Origin: Bacteroidota bacterium
GTDB lineage: Bacteria; Bacteroidota; Bacteroidia; Bacteroidales; WCHB1-69
Direction of reading: 5' to 3'
Assembly (NCBI GenBank): GCA_017860455.1
Contig: JAGDMF010000010.1
Coordinates: forward strand, 1-64,000
DNA length: 64,000 nt
The position numbers and the translations under genes are program-made. The notes under the pieces are model-generated. The model searched no databases. It was not told the origin of the DNA and was given only the letters and a program-made list of their open reading frames with translations. Below, piece after piece: positions 44,092-53,445 of this stretch; the first letter of the stretch is position 1, and the number at the start of each line of letters is the position of its first letter.

Positions 44092-44997
44092 TTATTTCTT
44101 AATCACTTTCTTAGCAACAGTTCCTTCTGGCGTTGTTACTTTTACAAAGTAGGTTCCTGAAGCATAAGGTTCAATATTGATGCTGTTTTCTGTTCCGGAA
44201 TAGATCTTTTGTCCTACAATATTAAACATTTCAATCCATTGGATATTATCTCCTGTAATATGAATTGTTTGAGTAGCAGGATTTGGATAGATTTTGAAAC
44301 TTTCTGTGTTTTCAGTAACAGCTACATCATCCATTCTTAATTTAAAATTGTCAACATAGTAAGTCCCATTAGTTAAATCAGGTGGTGCAGCAGAAAAAAA
44401 GTTAACACCTCCTAATTGAACTAAACCTGTTGTATCATTTGCCTGATAATGATATGGCCATGTATGAATCTGATTATTGTTAATCTCCATTTTAGCTTCA
44501 TCTTCAGTTAAATCAATTTTAATATACATGTGAAAAAACTGATTAGAAGGATAAGTAAAGGAAATTTCTCCATCTGCAGCTTTTCCAACTTTCAGATACC
44601 CTGTTCCGGTATTGGAAAAATAGCATTCTAAGGCCCATTCAGAGCTTGTTCCGGCAAAGTTGTGCAATACATTAAAATAAGCTCCGGTGCCGGTAGAGGG
44701 CACATAATAGTCAAATTCGATCACATATTCACCTGTTGTGAAATTGGCAATCGGGAAAACGCAATCATTTCCGGATACAATCTTTAATGAATTGGATGGA
44801 GATGCTGCTTGTTCCGCTGAAATAGTCGCATCTTCTGATCCACCCGGGGCGGCACTCCAAGTCGTGAAATTCGTGTTCACGACAGCAATCTTGTCTCCGG
44901 CTGTATAGGTATCAAAATTTTCCTGAAAAATAATGGTTTGGGCTTGCATTGCGACACACGCAAAGAGCATACCCGTAAAGAGTAAGATTTTTTTCAT
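44092..44997 (-). CDS. T9SS type A sorting-domain secreted protein
   Basis: A 301-residue protein. Signal peptide 1-19 (VAMQAQ). A jelly-roll-like central part (~22-215; IIFQENFDTYTAGDKI, YYVDNFKLRMDD) is typical of secreted lectin or LamG-like domains. The C-terminal sorting domain (~225-301) starts FKIYPNPATQTIHI and ends GTYFVKVTTPEGTVAKKVIKK-like. Exported by the type IX system to the surface or medium; ligand unknown. Confidence 0.88.
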   Translation of the reverse strand: MKKILLFTGMLFACVAMQAQTIIFQENFDTYTAGDKIAVVNTNFTTWSAAPGGSEDATISAEQAASPSNSLKIVSGNDCVFPIANFTTGEYVIEFDYYVPSTGTGAYFNVLHNFAGTSSEWALECYFSNTGTGYLKVGKAADGEISFTYPSNQFFHMYIKIDLTEDEAKMEINNNQIHTWPYHYQANDTTGLVQLGGVNFFSAAPPDLTNGTYYVDNFKLRMDDVAVTENTESFKIYPNPATQTIHITGDNIQWIEMFNIVGQKIYSGTENSINIEPYASGTYFVKVTTPEGTVAKKVIKK

Positions 44998-45024
44998 AGC
45001 CTTGTTTTTTTAATTAATAACGCC

Positions 45025-45032
45025 CAAATTTA
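45025..45032 (-). promoter_or_regulatory. -7 box (TAAATTTG)
   Basis: The minus strand reads TAAATTTG, 28 bases before the start of the T9SS cargo gene at 44997. Confidence 0.5.
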
Positions 45033-45075
45033 CAACAATTTTTTAAAAAACAATGGCTTTTTAATTTTTTTTAAT

Positions 45076-45107
45076 AAAAAAGGCACATTTGATAAAATGC
45101 GCCTTTT
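45076..45107 (-). terminator. Intrinsic terminator of the EF-G-like gene
   Basis: The minus strand forms AAAGGCGCATTT - TATC - AAATGTGCCTTT followed by a T-rich run. It lies about 30 bases after the EF-G-like stop codon. Confidence 0.85.
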
Positions 45108-45135
45108 CTGATATGTTGAAAATTTAAACGTAAGA

Positions 45136-47265
45136 CTATTCGTCTTCTTTGTTTTCTTCTTCGTATTTTTTGATAATTTCGCTTTGAACATCTGCTGGAA
45201 CTTGTTGATATTCAGCAAATTTCATTCCGTAAGAAGCACGTCCAGATGTGATAGAACTTAGTGTTGTAGAATATTTATTCATTTCTGCTAATGGTATTTT
45301 AGCACGAATGATTTGGAATTCTCCTTCACTGTCCATTCCCATTACCACCCCTCTACGTCCCTGAAGGTCAGTCATAACATCACCCATTCTGTCAGAAGGT
45401 ACGAATACTTCCACATCATAAATAGGTTCCAAAATTTTAGGACCTGCATTTTTGAATGCTTCACGGAAAGCCTGACGACCGGCTAATTTGAAAGCCAACT
45501 CATTAGAGTCAACAGGGTGCATTTTTCCATCATAAATGTTGATCACGATATCACGTGCATAAGAACCTGTAAGTGGACCCTCTTCAATTCTTTCATTGAT
45601 CCCTTTTAAAATAGCTGGTAAAAATCTGGCATCAATAGCACCTCCAACGATACAGTTATTGAAAATCAATTTTCCGCCCCATGGTAAATCATAGGTATCA
45701 GTTCCACGAATCGGATATTTGGTTTGATTTGACATTCCTTCATAATAAGGTTCTACAAGCATGTGAACTTCACCGAATTGTCCGGCTCCACCTGATTGTT
45801 TTTTATGACGATACATCGCTTCAGCAGATTTTGTGATGGTTTCACGATAAGGAATTTTTGGAGCATAATACTCAATTTCTACCTTATTCAACTTTTCAAT
45901 GATCCATTTAACGATATTCAAGTGTTGTTCCCCTTGTCCGGAGATGATCACTTGTTTTAACTCTTTAGATTGTTCTGAAAGGAAAGTTAGGTCCGTTTTG
46001 CGGAATTCGTTTAAAATAGCACCTAATTTTTCATCATCAGAGCTGTTTTTAGCTTTTACTGCAGTACGGAATTTTGGTTCAGGATATTCGGTAGGTACAA
46101 TCATTTCATCACCTGATTTAACTAAGGTGTGAGAAGATTGAGTTCCTTTTAATTTGATAGTAGCTACGATATCACCGGCAACAGCTTTTTCCACTTTCTC
46201 TCTGTTTTTTCCTGCTACACAAAGAAGTGAAGTTAATCTTTCCTTTGAATTGGTTTTATTGTTCACCATATCCATAGCTTCTGTAATCTCACCGCCATAA
46301 ATTTTCATGATGGAAAGTTCTCCAATGTGTTGTTCTATAGATGTTTTGAACACATAAGCAGTTGGAGTATCAGTTGTTTTACAAGCTAATGTTTTTCCGG
46401 AAATTGTTTGTACTCCAGCCATTTCATCAGGTGCTGGACAACTTGATTTGATGATATCCATAACTCTGGTAACACCTTGATCTGTTTTTGCAGCTACACA
46501 TAAAACTGGGAAAGTTCCACGGTTGATGATTCCTAATTTTAATCCTCTGGCCATCTCCTCTTCTGTAAGTGTTCCCTCTTCAAAGAATTTGTCCATTAGC
46601 GCTTCATCATTTTCAGCAGCAGCTTCAACTAATGCATTGTACATCTCTTCTGCTTTATCTTTTTCAGAAGCAGGGATATCTTCAACGATAGCTTTTCCAC
46701 CCCCAACAGGGAATTTTAAAAGTTTCATCTGAAGTAAATCGATTACACTGTCAAAACCTATACCAGCGTTTATCGGATATTGGAATGGCATTACACTGTT
46801 TCCAAAAAAATGTTTTAATTGTCTGATTGTTTCATCAAAATTTGCTTTTTCATGATCCAATTCATTAACAACGAAAAATACAGGAACATTCATTCTTTTA
46901 GTCCATCTCCATTGAATTTCAGCACCAACGTCCACCCCATTTTGAGCGTTGATAACCATCATTGCTGTATCAGCAACTCTTAATGAACCTACAACTTCAC
47001 CAATAAAGTCATCAAAACCTGGACAATCAATCATATTGATTTTACAACCATCGTGTTCAGCATACATTACTGTAGCCTGGATAGATTGTTGTCTTTCTAA
47101 TTCTACATCACGATAATCTGAAATGGTATTTTTATCTTCAACAGTTCCTCTTCTGCTAATTACTCCGCCATGAAAAGCCATAGCTTCGGCAAGGGTCGTT
47201 TTTCCAACACGGTTACCACCGATAAGGGCGACATTTCTAATTTCTTTGGTTTGATAAACTTTCAT
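45136..47265 (-). CDS. Divergent elongation factor G (EF-G2-like)
   Basis: A 709-residue EF-G paralogue with full domain length (G, II-V). GTPase motifs diverge from EF-G1: G1 GGNRVGKTT (16-24); G3 DCPGFDDF (80-87), where the catalytic His of DTPGH is Phe; G4 NELD (134-137) in place of NKxD. Domain IV has GGAGQFGEV and the domain V end PLAEMNKYSTTLSSITSGRA. Such changes fit the second EF-G of Bacteroidota (EF-G2 of B. thetaiotaomicron is reported to translocate without GTP hydrolysis). Own promoter and terminator, so monocistronic. Confidence 0.9.
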   Translation of the reverse strand: MKVYQTKEIRNVALIGGNRVGKTTLAEAMAFHGGVISRRGTVEDKNTISDYRDVELERQQSIQATVMYAEHDGCKINMIDCPGFDDFIGEVVGSLRVADTAMMVINAQNGVDVGAEIQWRWTKRMNVPVFFVVNELDHEKANFDETIRQLKHFFGNSVMPFQYPINAGIGFDSVIDLLQMKLLKFPVGGGKAIVEDIPASEKDKAEEMYNALVEAAAENDEALMDKFFEEGTLTEEEMARGLKLGIINRGTFPVLCVAAKTDQGVTRVMDIIKSSCPAPDEMAGVQTISGKTLACKTTDTPTAYVFKTSIEQHIGELSIMKIYGGEITEAMDMVNNKTNSKERLTSLLCVAGKNREKVEKAVAGDIVATIKLKGTQSSHTLVKSGDEMIVPTEYPEPKFRTAVKAKNSSDDEKLGAILNEFRKTDLTFLSEQSKELKQVIISGQGEQHLNIVKWIIEKLNKVEIEYYAPKIPYRETITKSAEAMYRHKKQSGGAGQFGEVHMLVEPYYEGMSNQTKYPIRGTDTYDLPWGGKLIFNNCIVGGAIDARFLPAILKGINERIEEGPLTGSYARDIVINIYDGKMHPVDSNELAFKLAGRQAFREAFKNAGPKILEPIYDVEVFVPSDRMGDVMTDLQGRRGVVMGMDSEGEFQIIRAKIPLAEMNKYSTTLSSITSGRASYGMKFAEYQQVPADVQSEIIKKYEEENKEDE

Positions 47266-47320
47266 TGTGGTCTTAAATTATTATTAAATCTTAATTTTTT
47301 TATATTTTAATTTGAGGGCG

Positions 47321-47328
47321 CAAATATA
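47321..47328 (-). promoter_or_regulatory. -7 box (TATATTTG) of the EF-G-like gene
   Basis: The minus strand reads TATATTTG, 56 bases before the start codon. Confidence 0.55.
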
Positions 47329-47366
47329 GTGAAAAAATCGTTTGGTTTGGCTCCGAATTTGTGTGA

Positions 47367-48653
47367 TTAAGATTTCACTATCTTTTTTACAACATATTGA
47401 TTTTTAGAGTTTTGTATTTTTAACAAATAGAGAGATGGGGGATATTCAAATTTTTGATTCCATCTTGAGCTTCCACTTTCAAAATAATTGGTTGTTTTTT
47501 CAAGCAATTGCCCACTTAAAGAATAGATCTCAAACGTTAACTGATCGGGTTGATCTAGTTGTATTTCCATACTAATCTGATCCTGAACAGGATTGTTCAC
47601 ATTAACCTGAATAACAGAGGCAAAATCCTGAACAGAAACGGTATAGTCAATAGCAAATTGCAAAATAACAGGTAAGTGATCGGACAAATTATATAATGCA
47701 TTGGCGATAGAATCAGGTACAGATGTATTGGTAGGGTTATTGATAGATCCATTGAATCTTTGCCCATCTTGTCCTAATGCCATATAAGAGTCATTGATAG
47801 ATCTCACTTTCTTGCTTCCGTAGTAAATGTATGGGGAAACCAATATGAAATCAAAACGATCATCCATTCCTCCGGTTGAAAAGCAACCATTATCAGATGA
47901 TGTATGGGTTGATTGAGTATGAATATTTGCAAATTGGGAAGAATTATTCCAATTTCCGGATTGGTTGATGGGATCATAAAAGCGATAAAGTGTATTGGAA
48001 TAATTGATCAGATTCTGGTATGCGATTTCTGAAGAGGAGTAGAGGTTAAAATCCCCGGAAAAAACATAATTGCTGGCTGCGCCCATTTGTTCTAATTTCG
48101 TCATTAAAGCCTGGGTTTGTTGTCCTCTGACAATGGCTTCTGCATCTGAACTACCTGCTTTTAAATGCGTTACAATAAAAGTGATAAAAATGGTATCCCC
48201 ATTGGCTAACTGAGGGGTTTTATAATACATTTTGTATGCATTAATATCTCTAACACTGGTTGTTACATAAAAAAAGGAGTGATACCCCAATTTTCTGGAA
48301 TCGTAGTAAACCATATTGGCAATCGATCCACCTGAGAAATTGGTTAGGGGACAATTTTGATAATAGGTTACTCCATCTGTATTCAATGCATTATTTTTGA
48401 TTCGATCCACATAGGTTGACTGACTTCCTATTTCATTGACACTTAAAATATCGGGTTGAACATATTTGATGATTTTTTTAAGGTTCATATCCTTATCGTT
48501 CAGATAGGAGGAAGTCACGGTACATCCGGATGGAACTGCCGTTGTATAATACATCAGATTATACTGCATCATTTTAATAGTATCTACTTGACTATATGAA
48601 TTATAAAAAAATAAAGCGATGAAAGCCAGTGTTAAAAATTTTTGTTTTTTCAT
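47367..48653 (-). CDS. Endonuclease/exonuclease/phosphatase-fold T9SS cargo
   Basis: A 428-residue protein. Signal peptide 1-21 (YNSYSQ). EEP fold: MQYNLMYYT, DILSVNEIGS with the metal-binding Glu, FIVTHLKAGSSDAE, SGDFNLYSS with Asp/Asn, and SDHLPVILQF with the final Asp-His. Followed (~350-428) by a T9SS sorting domain beginning VNNPVQDQISMEIQL and ending YVVKKIVKS. Secreted nuclease or phosphodiesterase in known relatives; substrate unknown. Confidence 0.88.
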   Translation of the reverse strand: MKKQKFLTLAFIALFFYNSYSQVDTIKMMQYNLMYYTTAVPSGCTVTSSYLNDKDMNLKKIIKYVQPDILSVNEIGSQSTYVDRIKNNALNTDGVTYYQNCPLTNFSGGSIANMVYYDSRKLGYHSFFYVTTSVRDINAYKMYYKTPQLANGDTIFITFIVTHLKAGSSDAEAIVRGQQTQALMTKLEQMGAASNYVFSGDFNLYSSSEIAYQNLINYSNTLYRFYDPINQSGNWNNSSQFANIHTQSTHTSSDNGCFSTGGMDDRFDFILVSPYIYYGSKKVRSINDSYMALGQDGQRFNGSINNPTNTSVPDSIANALYNLSDHLPVILQFAIDYTVSVQDFASVIQVNVNNPVQDQISMEIQLDQPDQLTFEIYSLSGQLLEKTTNYFESGSSRWNQKFEYPPSLYLLKIQNSKNQYVVKKIVKS

Positions 48654-48682
48654 GTTTTTTTTTGGTGATTTTTTTTTGTTAA

Positions 48683-48709
48683 AAAAAGAGGAGAAAAACT
48701 CCTCTTTTT
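48683..48709 (-). terminator. Intrinsic terminator of ssb
   Basis: The minus strand forms AAAAAGAGGAG - TTTTT - CTCCTCTTTTT followed by more T. It lies 7 bases after the ssb stop codon, upstream of the next gene on the same strand. Confidence 0.85.
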
Positions 48710-48715
48710 GATGAT

Positions 48716-49153
48716 TTAGAATGGTAGGTCATCTGAGACGAAATCGGTTTCCACATTGACAGGACTCGGTTCTGCATGTGGTGCATTGACCACTTTTTCA
48801 GCAGTAGGTTTATCCGCATCGTCTTGTTTAGAGCCCAACATAGTGAATGTTGTTGCTTCGATTTCGGTTACATACTTTTTCACTCCGTTATCTTCCCAGG
48901 ATCTGGTTCGGAGTCTTCCTTCCAGGTAAATGAGTTTACCTTTCGTAAGAAATTTTTCAGCAATTTCAGCTAAATTCCGCCAGCACACAATGTTGTGCCA
49001 TTCGGTTTGTTCCACTTTCTTGCCCTCCTTGTCTTTGTAGATTTCGGATGTTGCTAATGAGAAGGAGGCTTTCTTTGTTCCACCTTCGAAGGCTCTGACT
49101 TCAGGATCTTTTCCTAGTCGGCCAATGAGAATAACTTTGTTAATACCAGACAT
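48716..49153 (-). CDS. ssb: Single-stranded DNA-binding protein
   Basis: A 145-residue SSB. OB fold opening MSGINKVILIGRLGKDPEVR, with TEWHNIVCWRNLAEIAEKFL and KGKLIYLEGRLRTRSW. A short acidic linker leads to the conserved C-terminal tip DDLPF used to recruit partner proteins. In gliding Bacteroidota ssb often lies beside gld genes; here gldB and gldD are immediately upstream on the same strand. Confidence 0.97.
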   Translation of the reverse strand: MSGINKVILIGRLGKDPEVRAFEGGTKKASFSLATSEIYKDKEGKKVEQTEWHNIVCWRNLAEIAEKFLTKGKLIYLEGRLRTRSWEDNGVKKYVTEIEATTFTMLGSKQDDADKPTAEKVVNAPHAEPSPVNVETDFVSDDLPF

Positions 49154-49176
49154 AGTAGTTTGTTTTTAGTACGCGA

Positions 49177-49184
49177 CAAAGATA
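49177..49184 (-). promoter_or_regulatory. -7 box (TATCTTTG) of ssb
   Basis: The minus strand reads TATCTTTG, 24 bases before the ssb start codon. Confidence 0.55.
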
Positions 49185-49226
49185 ATAATTATTCTGAAAA
49201 TAGGAGTGTGGTTTGTGCAAAATTTT

Positions 49227-50276
49227 TTATTTTTTTACAACCGGTTTAAATGCTGATTTATTCAGGATCATTTGAAGATCTGTGGTTTGCATTAACTGCT
49301 CGAGTGTAATATTAGGATTGTTGTCCATATATGCTTTCACAATTTTCCATCCTAAAAACTGGCCAAATCTTCCGGGTGAAACATTTCCGAAAGGTTTTGT
49401 AAAAGGGGATTCCTGAATATAGTTTCTGAAAACACTCTCTTCCTGAGAAAAGAGTAAATTATTTTCAATCATATAAGTCCACACATTGGGATAGAATTGT
49501 TCTGCCCATTGATATTTTTCTTCTGAATAACCAATAATATCTTTTTGTGATTTTTGAGGTAACATCATTTCAGTAAAATAGAGTTTTTTTCCTTCAATAA
49601 TCATACTTTCCATCACATTTGAAGGTGTTTGGTCAGGCAGATGTTTATACACTATTGCTTTTTTAAAAAGGTCCACCTCCATATAACTGCTATCCATTCT
49701 TTCAGAAATATATTTAGGGACACCCAATTGATTATACTTGGAAAAATCTTTCCCTAAATAGTGATCTAAATTCAGAATAACATGTTGGTCATAGATATAA
49801 ACCGAAGGAGTTTGAAAATCAAGACCGGTAATCAGTGTGATGATTTTAGGAATAGATTCTTTAGGAAAATAGACTAAGTAGTGGGCAAAAGCTTCTTTAA
49901 AACTATTTTCATAGGTTTCAAAATTTCCATATTTTTTTTGTGTAAGATTATAAAGTTCAATAATTTTAGGATCTTTTAAATAATCTAAAAACTTTTGAAC
50001 GAATAGGGTATCTGAAAAAAGCTGGGGATCAATTAAAAAGGAGGGATATTTTTGAGAAAGCATGGAAATACCTTGTGCAAAATGATCCGGATTCACTTTA
50101 AAAACATCCTGATCATATCTCAGAATATGGAGATGAACTTGCTTTTTGGCTTCTTTCAATTCAGAGGCTGAGATTTGAAGTTTTCTCTCTTTTGGTGTTC
50201 TAAAAACAAAAAACAGAACACCGGTTACCAAAAGGGCAACAACTACGACACTAATAATTATCTTTTTTTTACTCAT
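49227..50276 (-). CDS. gldB: Gliding motility lipoprotein-type protein GldB
   Basis: A 349-residue protein, envelope-anchored by its N-terminal helix (MSKKKIIISVVVVALLV); no clear lipobox Cys in this copy. GldB features: HILRYDQDVFKVNPDHFAQG, YPSFLIDPQLFSD, YFPKESIPKIITLITGL, SNVMESMIIEGKKLYFTE, WTYMIENNLLFS, and GRFGQFLGWKIVKAYM. Needed for gliding/T9SS in flavobacteria. Start 50276 lies just after the gldD stop; an in-frame ATG 18 bases upstream overlaps gldD. The predicted anchor without Cys is odd for this lipoprotein family. Confidence 0.85.
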   Translation of the reverse strand: MSKKKIIISVVVVALLVTGVLFFVFRTPKERKLQISASELKEAKKQVHLHILRYDQDVFKVNPDHFAQGISMLSQKYPSFLIDPQLFSDTLFVQKFLDYLKDPKIIELYNLTQKKYGNFETYENSFKEAFAHYLVYFPKESIPKIITLITGLDFQTPSVYIYDQHVILNLDHYLGKDFSKYNQLGVPKYISERMDSSYMEVDLFKKAIVYKHLPDQTPSNVMESMIIEGKKLYFTEMMLPQKSQKDIIGYSEEKYQWAEQFYPNVWTYMIENNLLFSQEESVFRNYIQESPFTKPFGNVSPGRFGQFLGWKIVKAYMDNNPNITLEQLMQTTDLQMILNKSAFKPVVKK

Positions 50277-50284
50277 ACTACTGG

Positions 50285-50872
50285 TTATTTCCACTTCCAG
50301 GTTTCAATTAAATGTAAAACATCTGTTTTTAAATAATTGATAACGGGTTGAAGGGAGTCATTATTGGGTGGAAAATTAAAATAAAGGGAAGCACTCACAA
50401 AATAACGGGTACTGTCTGTGATCCAGAATTTGAGAGGAGTAGCAGCTCCTTTGCCAACCAATTCATACATTTGTCCATACACTTTTTCTTTGGTATCGCT
50501 GATATCCGAGTAAAGAATATCATCCGCTTTTCTGCTCTCCACGTGGAACATCAGCATTTTCTCCTCATTTACAATGAGTTTCCGAAGATTATCTTTTAGG
50601 GGAAAAATGGACATTTTCAAAGACACATTATATTGGGGATATTGAAGATCCATCCAGTATATTTTAGGTTCTTTTTCCTCAAAAGAAAACTGAGCATATT
50701 TGGAATATTCAAATGAAAAGGGTAGGAGAGAGTCCCATTTTTGATACTCCGGTTTTGGGGTTTCAATTCGAAAATATCCTTTTGGTTTTGCTGAAGTTGG
50801 TTGTTCTTTATGAATACAGGCAACCACTAAGATTGCCTGTAATATGATTACTAAAATGATGATTTTTTTCAT
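50285..50872 (-). CDS. gldD: Gliding motility lipoprotein GldD
   Basis: A 195-residue lipoprotein with lipobox LVVACIHK (Cys ~19). The GldD signature is PKGYFRIETPKPEYQKWD, followed by a beta domain with MDLQYPQYNVSLKMSIFPL, LVGKGAATPLKFWITDSTR and YFVSASLYFNFPPNNDSLQP. In known gliders GldD acts with GldB at the envelope and is required for motility and T9SS function. Its start overlaps the pyrophosphatase stop by one base. Confidence 0.88.
   Translation of the reverse strand: MKKIIILVIILQAILVVACIHKEQPTSAKPKGYFRIETPKPEYQKWDSLLPFSFEYSKYAQFSFEEKEPKIYWMDLQYPQYNVSLKMSIFPLKDNLRKLIVNEEKMLMFHVESRKADDILYSDISDTKEKVYGQMYELVGKGAATPLKFWITDSTRYFVSASLYFNFPPNNDSLQPVINYLKTDVLHLIETWKWK
50535..50550. other. 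Weak parS-like palindrome inside gldD
   Basis: The 16-mer CTCTCCACGTGGAACA matches 13 of 16 positions of the form TGTTCCACGTGGAACA. It is within coding sequence, so it may be chance. See the two better sites at 62088 and 63877. Confidence 0.25.
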
Positions 50873-53292
50873 TATTCCTGTTCGTTTTTTATTCTCATGG
50901 AATAGAAAGATCTATAGGCAAAAACAAGACCAACCGCTAAAAACAGAATCCCAATTATAGGGGTAAAATCGAATGAATCTGTTGCCTTAGCTTCCTGTTT
51001 CATTAAAACGGCTATTTCTACCGCTAAAAGTCCAAATAAAGTAGAAAATTTGATGATTGGGTTAATAGAAACCGCTGTTGTGTCTTTATAAGGATCCCCA
51101 ACGGTATCACCCACAACACAAGCTTCATGTAAAGGTGTGTTTTTCTCTTTCAAATCAACTTCTACCACTTTTTTGGCATTATCCCATGCACCACCTGCAT
51201 TGGCCATATATAATGCCTGAAATAATCCAAAAATGGCAATTGAAATCAAGTAGGATACAAAGAAATTCGGATCAAAGAAAGCAAAAGCTAAAGTCAAAGT
51301 AAAAATAACAATAAAAATATTCCACATCCCCTTAAGTGCGTACTGTGTACATATTTTCACCACTTTCTTCGAATCTTCAATATCTGCTTCCGTTTTATTA
51401 AGATTGATGTTTTTCTTGATAAATTCAACGGCTCTGTAGGCACCAGCTGTAACAGCCTGCATGGAAGCTCCGCTGAACCAAAAAATCACGGCACCACCGG
51501 TTATAAAACCAAGAAGAACCGGGGCATCTGTAAGACTTAGTTTTAAAAGTCCCTGCGTTTTCAACATTAAAATAATAGCAAAAATCATGGTAGTAGCGCC
51601 CACAACAGCAGTACCTATTAATACCGGTTTTGCGGTTGCTTTGAATGTATTTCCGGCACCATCATTGGCTTCTAAGAAATGTTTTCCTCTTTCAAAATCA
51701 GGCGTAAATCCATAATCTCTTTCTATCTCCTCTTGTATTCCGGGGATTTTTTCCATTTGGGACAATTCAAAAACAGATTGTGCATTGTCGGTAACAGGTC
51801 CATAACTATCCACAGCAATGGTAACCGGGCCCATCCCTAAGAATCCGAAAGCAACGAGTCCAAAGGCAAAAATGGAGGAATATTCCCCAAAAAGTTCGAG
51901 TCCGTTTAAAGAAACAAAAAATCCAAACACCATGAGGGCTACCATCAGCATACCGATCCAGAAAGCACTAAAGTTTCCGGCCACCATACCCGATAAAATA
52001 TTGAGAGAAGGACCCCCTTCTCTAGAGGAGATAACCACTTCATTAACGTGGGCTGACTGGGAACTGGTAAATATTTTGGTAAATTCAGGAATAATGGCAG
52101 CAGCAAATGTTCCCAAACTGATGATTGTAGCTAATTTCCACCACAGATCAGGCGTGTATTGTTCCTCAATACCCACCAAAGAGTTGTTGCTCAATAGTAA
52201 ATAACTGATGATATAAGTAACAATGATAGAAACAATGGAGGTTACCCAAACTAAAGCGGTTAATGGTCCTTCAAAATTAAAACGATCCACATTTTCGTAG
52301 CGGGCTTTGGCAACAATCTGATTAATTTTATAGGAAAAAATGGAGGTAAACACCATTAAAATACGCATAGCAAATATCCAGACAATCAATAAACTTTGAA
52401 ATTCAATCATAGTAGGCATCACCAAAATGATGAAAGTGATAAGAGCAACACCGGTTACACCATACGTTTCGAAACCGTCAGCTGTTGGGCCAACACTATC
52501 ACCGGCATTATCTCCGGTACAATCGGCAATTACACCCGGATTTCTGGGATCATCTTCTCCGATTTTAAAAACAACTTTCATTAAATCGGCACCAATATCG
52601 GCAATTTTGGTAAAAATACCACCTGCAATTCTTAATGCACTTGCTCCTAATGATTCCCCTATGGCAAAGCCTATTAAACAGGCACCTGCACTAGTTGCAG
52701 GCATGAATAACAAAATAACCAACATTAATAGTAACTCTATGGTTATCAATAATAAACCAACACTCATCCCTGATTGTAATGGTAATGAGACCACATTCCA
52801 GGGTTTCCCCTTTAATGAAGCAAATGCTGTTCTACAATTTGCTAAAGTATTGATTCTAATACCAAACCAGGCAACCGCATAAGAACCTGAGATTCCCAGA
52901 ATAGTCCACATTAGAATTAAAAATACTTCCGGGATTGTCTTATGACTCAGAACGCCAAAATAAAAAACGATGGCAACCCCAATAATGACAAAAAGGATCA
53001 TCAAAAATTTTCCTTGTTGAACCAGATAGGTTTTACAAGTTTCATATATGATTTTGGCAATATTTTTCATTGATCCGTGAACCGGATGTTTTCTGATTTG
53101 TACTGCCTGATAGAGACCAAAAAATAAACCTAAAAACACAATGATGGAACCCCATAAGAGCAAATCCCAACCTGTAAATAGTTCATTAAAAAACTTTATA
53201 TTTCTTAAATTCGGCAATACCATATCCGCTTCGCTCGCTCGGACAAAAAAAGGAGTCAATAATCCTCCTAGAAGGAATAGCTTTTTCTTCAT
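50872..53292 (-). CDS. hppA: Membrane-bound proton/sodium-translocating pyrophosphatase
   Basis: An 806-residue, ~16-helix enzyme that couples pyrophosphate hydrolysis to cation pumping. Catalytic segments: IADIGADLMK, then EDDPRNPGVIADCTGDNAGD, and GDTVGDPYKDTTAVSIN near the C-terminus. The K+-dependence position in GNTFKATAKP holds Lys, as in K+-independent enzymes, though the following residues are not the usual ones. Sequence is divergent from typical H+-PPases. First gene of a unit with gldD, gldB and possibly ssb. Pump ion not decidable by eye. Confidence 0.92.
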   Translation of the reverse strand: MKKKLFLLGGLLTPFFVRASEADMVLPNLRNIKFFNELFTGWDLLLWGSIIVFLGLFFGLYQAVQIRKHPVHGSMKNIAKIIYETCKTYLVQQGKFLMILFVIIGVAIVFYFGVLSHKTIPEVFLILMWTILGISGSYAVAWFGIRINTLANCRTAFASLKGKPWNVVSLPLQSGMSVGLLLITIELLLMLVILLFMPATSAGACLIGFAIGESLGASALRIAGGIFTKIADIGADLMKVVFKIGEDDPRNPGVIADCTGDNAGDSVGPTADGFETYGVTGVALITFIILVMPTMIEFQSLLIVWIFAMRILMVFTSIFSYKINQIVAKARYENVDRFNFEGPLTALVWVTSIVSIIVTYIISYLLLSNNSLVGIEEQYTPDLWWKLATIISLGTFAAAIIPEFTKIFTSSQSAHVNEVVISSREGGPSLNILSGMVAGNFSAFWIGMLMVALMVFGFFVSLNGLELFGEYSSIFAFGLVAFGFLGMGPVTIAVDSYGPVTDNAQSVFELSQMEKIPGIQEEIERDYGFTPDFERGKHFLEANDGAGNTFKATAKPVLIGTAVVGATTMIFAIILMLKTQGLLKLSLTDAPVLLGFITGGAVIFWFSGASMQAVTAGAYRAVEFIKKNINLNKTEADIEDSKKVVKICTQYALKGMWNIFIVIFTLTLAFAFFDPNFFVSYLISIAIFGLFQALYMANAGGAWDNAKKVVEVDLKEKNTPLHEACVVGDTVGDPYKDTTAVSINPIIKFSTLFGLLAVEIAVLMKQEAKATDSFDFTPIIGILFLAVGLVFAYRSFYSMRIKNEQE

Positions 53293-53340
53293 AGATTTCT
53301 GTTTTACATGTTTAATATTTGTTTTTCGTATTTATAGACA

Positions 53341-53348
53341 CAAAGTTA
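53341..53348 (-). promoter_or_regulatory. -7 box (TAACTTTG) of hppA
   Basis: The minus strand reads TAACTTTG, 49 bases before the hppA start codon. Confidence 0.5.
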
Positions 53349-53403
53349 CACTATAAATTTCTAAATTTTTGTTAAAATTTTATAATAAAAATTTAACAGG
53401 AAA

Positions 53404-53430
53404 AAAAAGGAGCAAAATTTGCTCCTTTTT
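53404..53430 (-). terminator. Bidirectional-looking intrinsic terminator between MFS and hppA
   Basis: AAAAAGGAGCAAA...TTTGCTCCTTTTT hairpin flanked by A and T runs. It lies 16 bases after the OFA-type MFS stop codon. Confidence 0.85.
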
Positions 53431-53445
53431 TAAAATATTTTGGTT

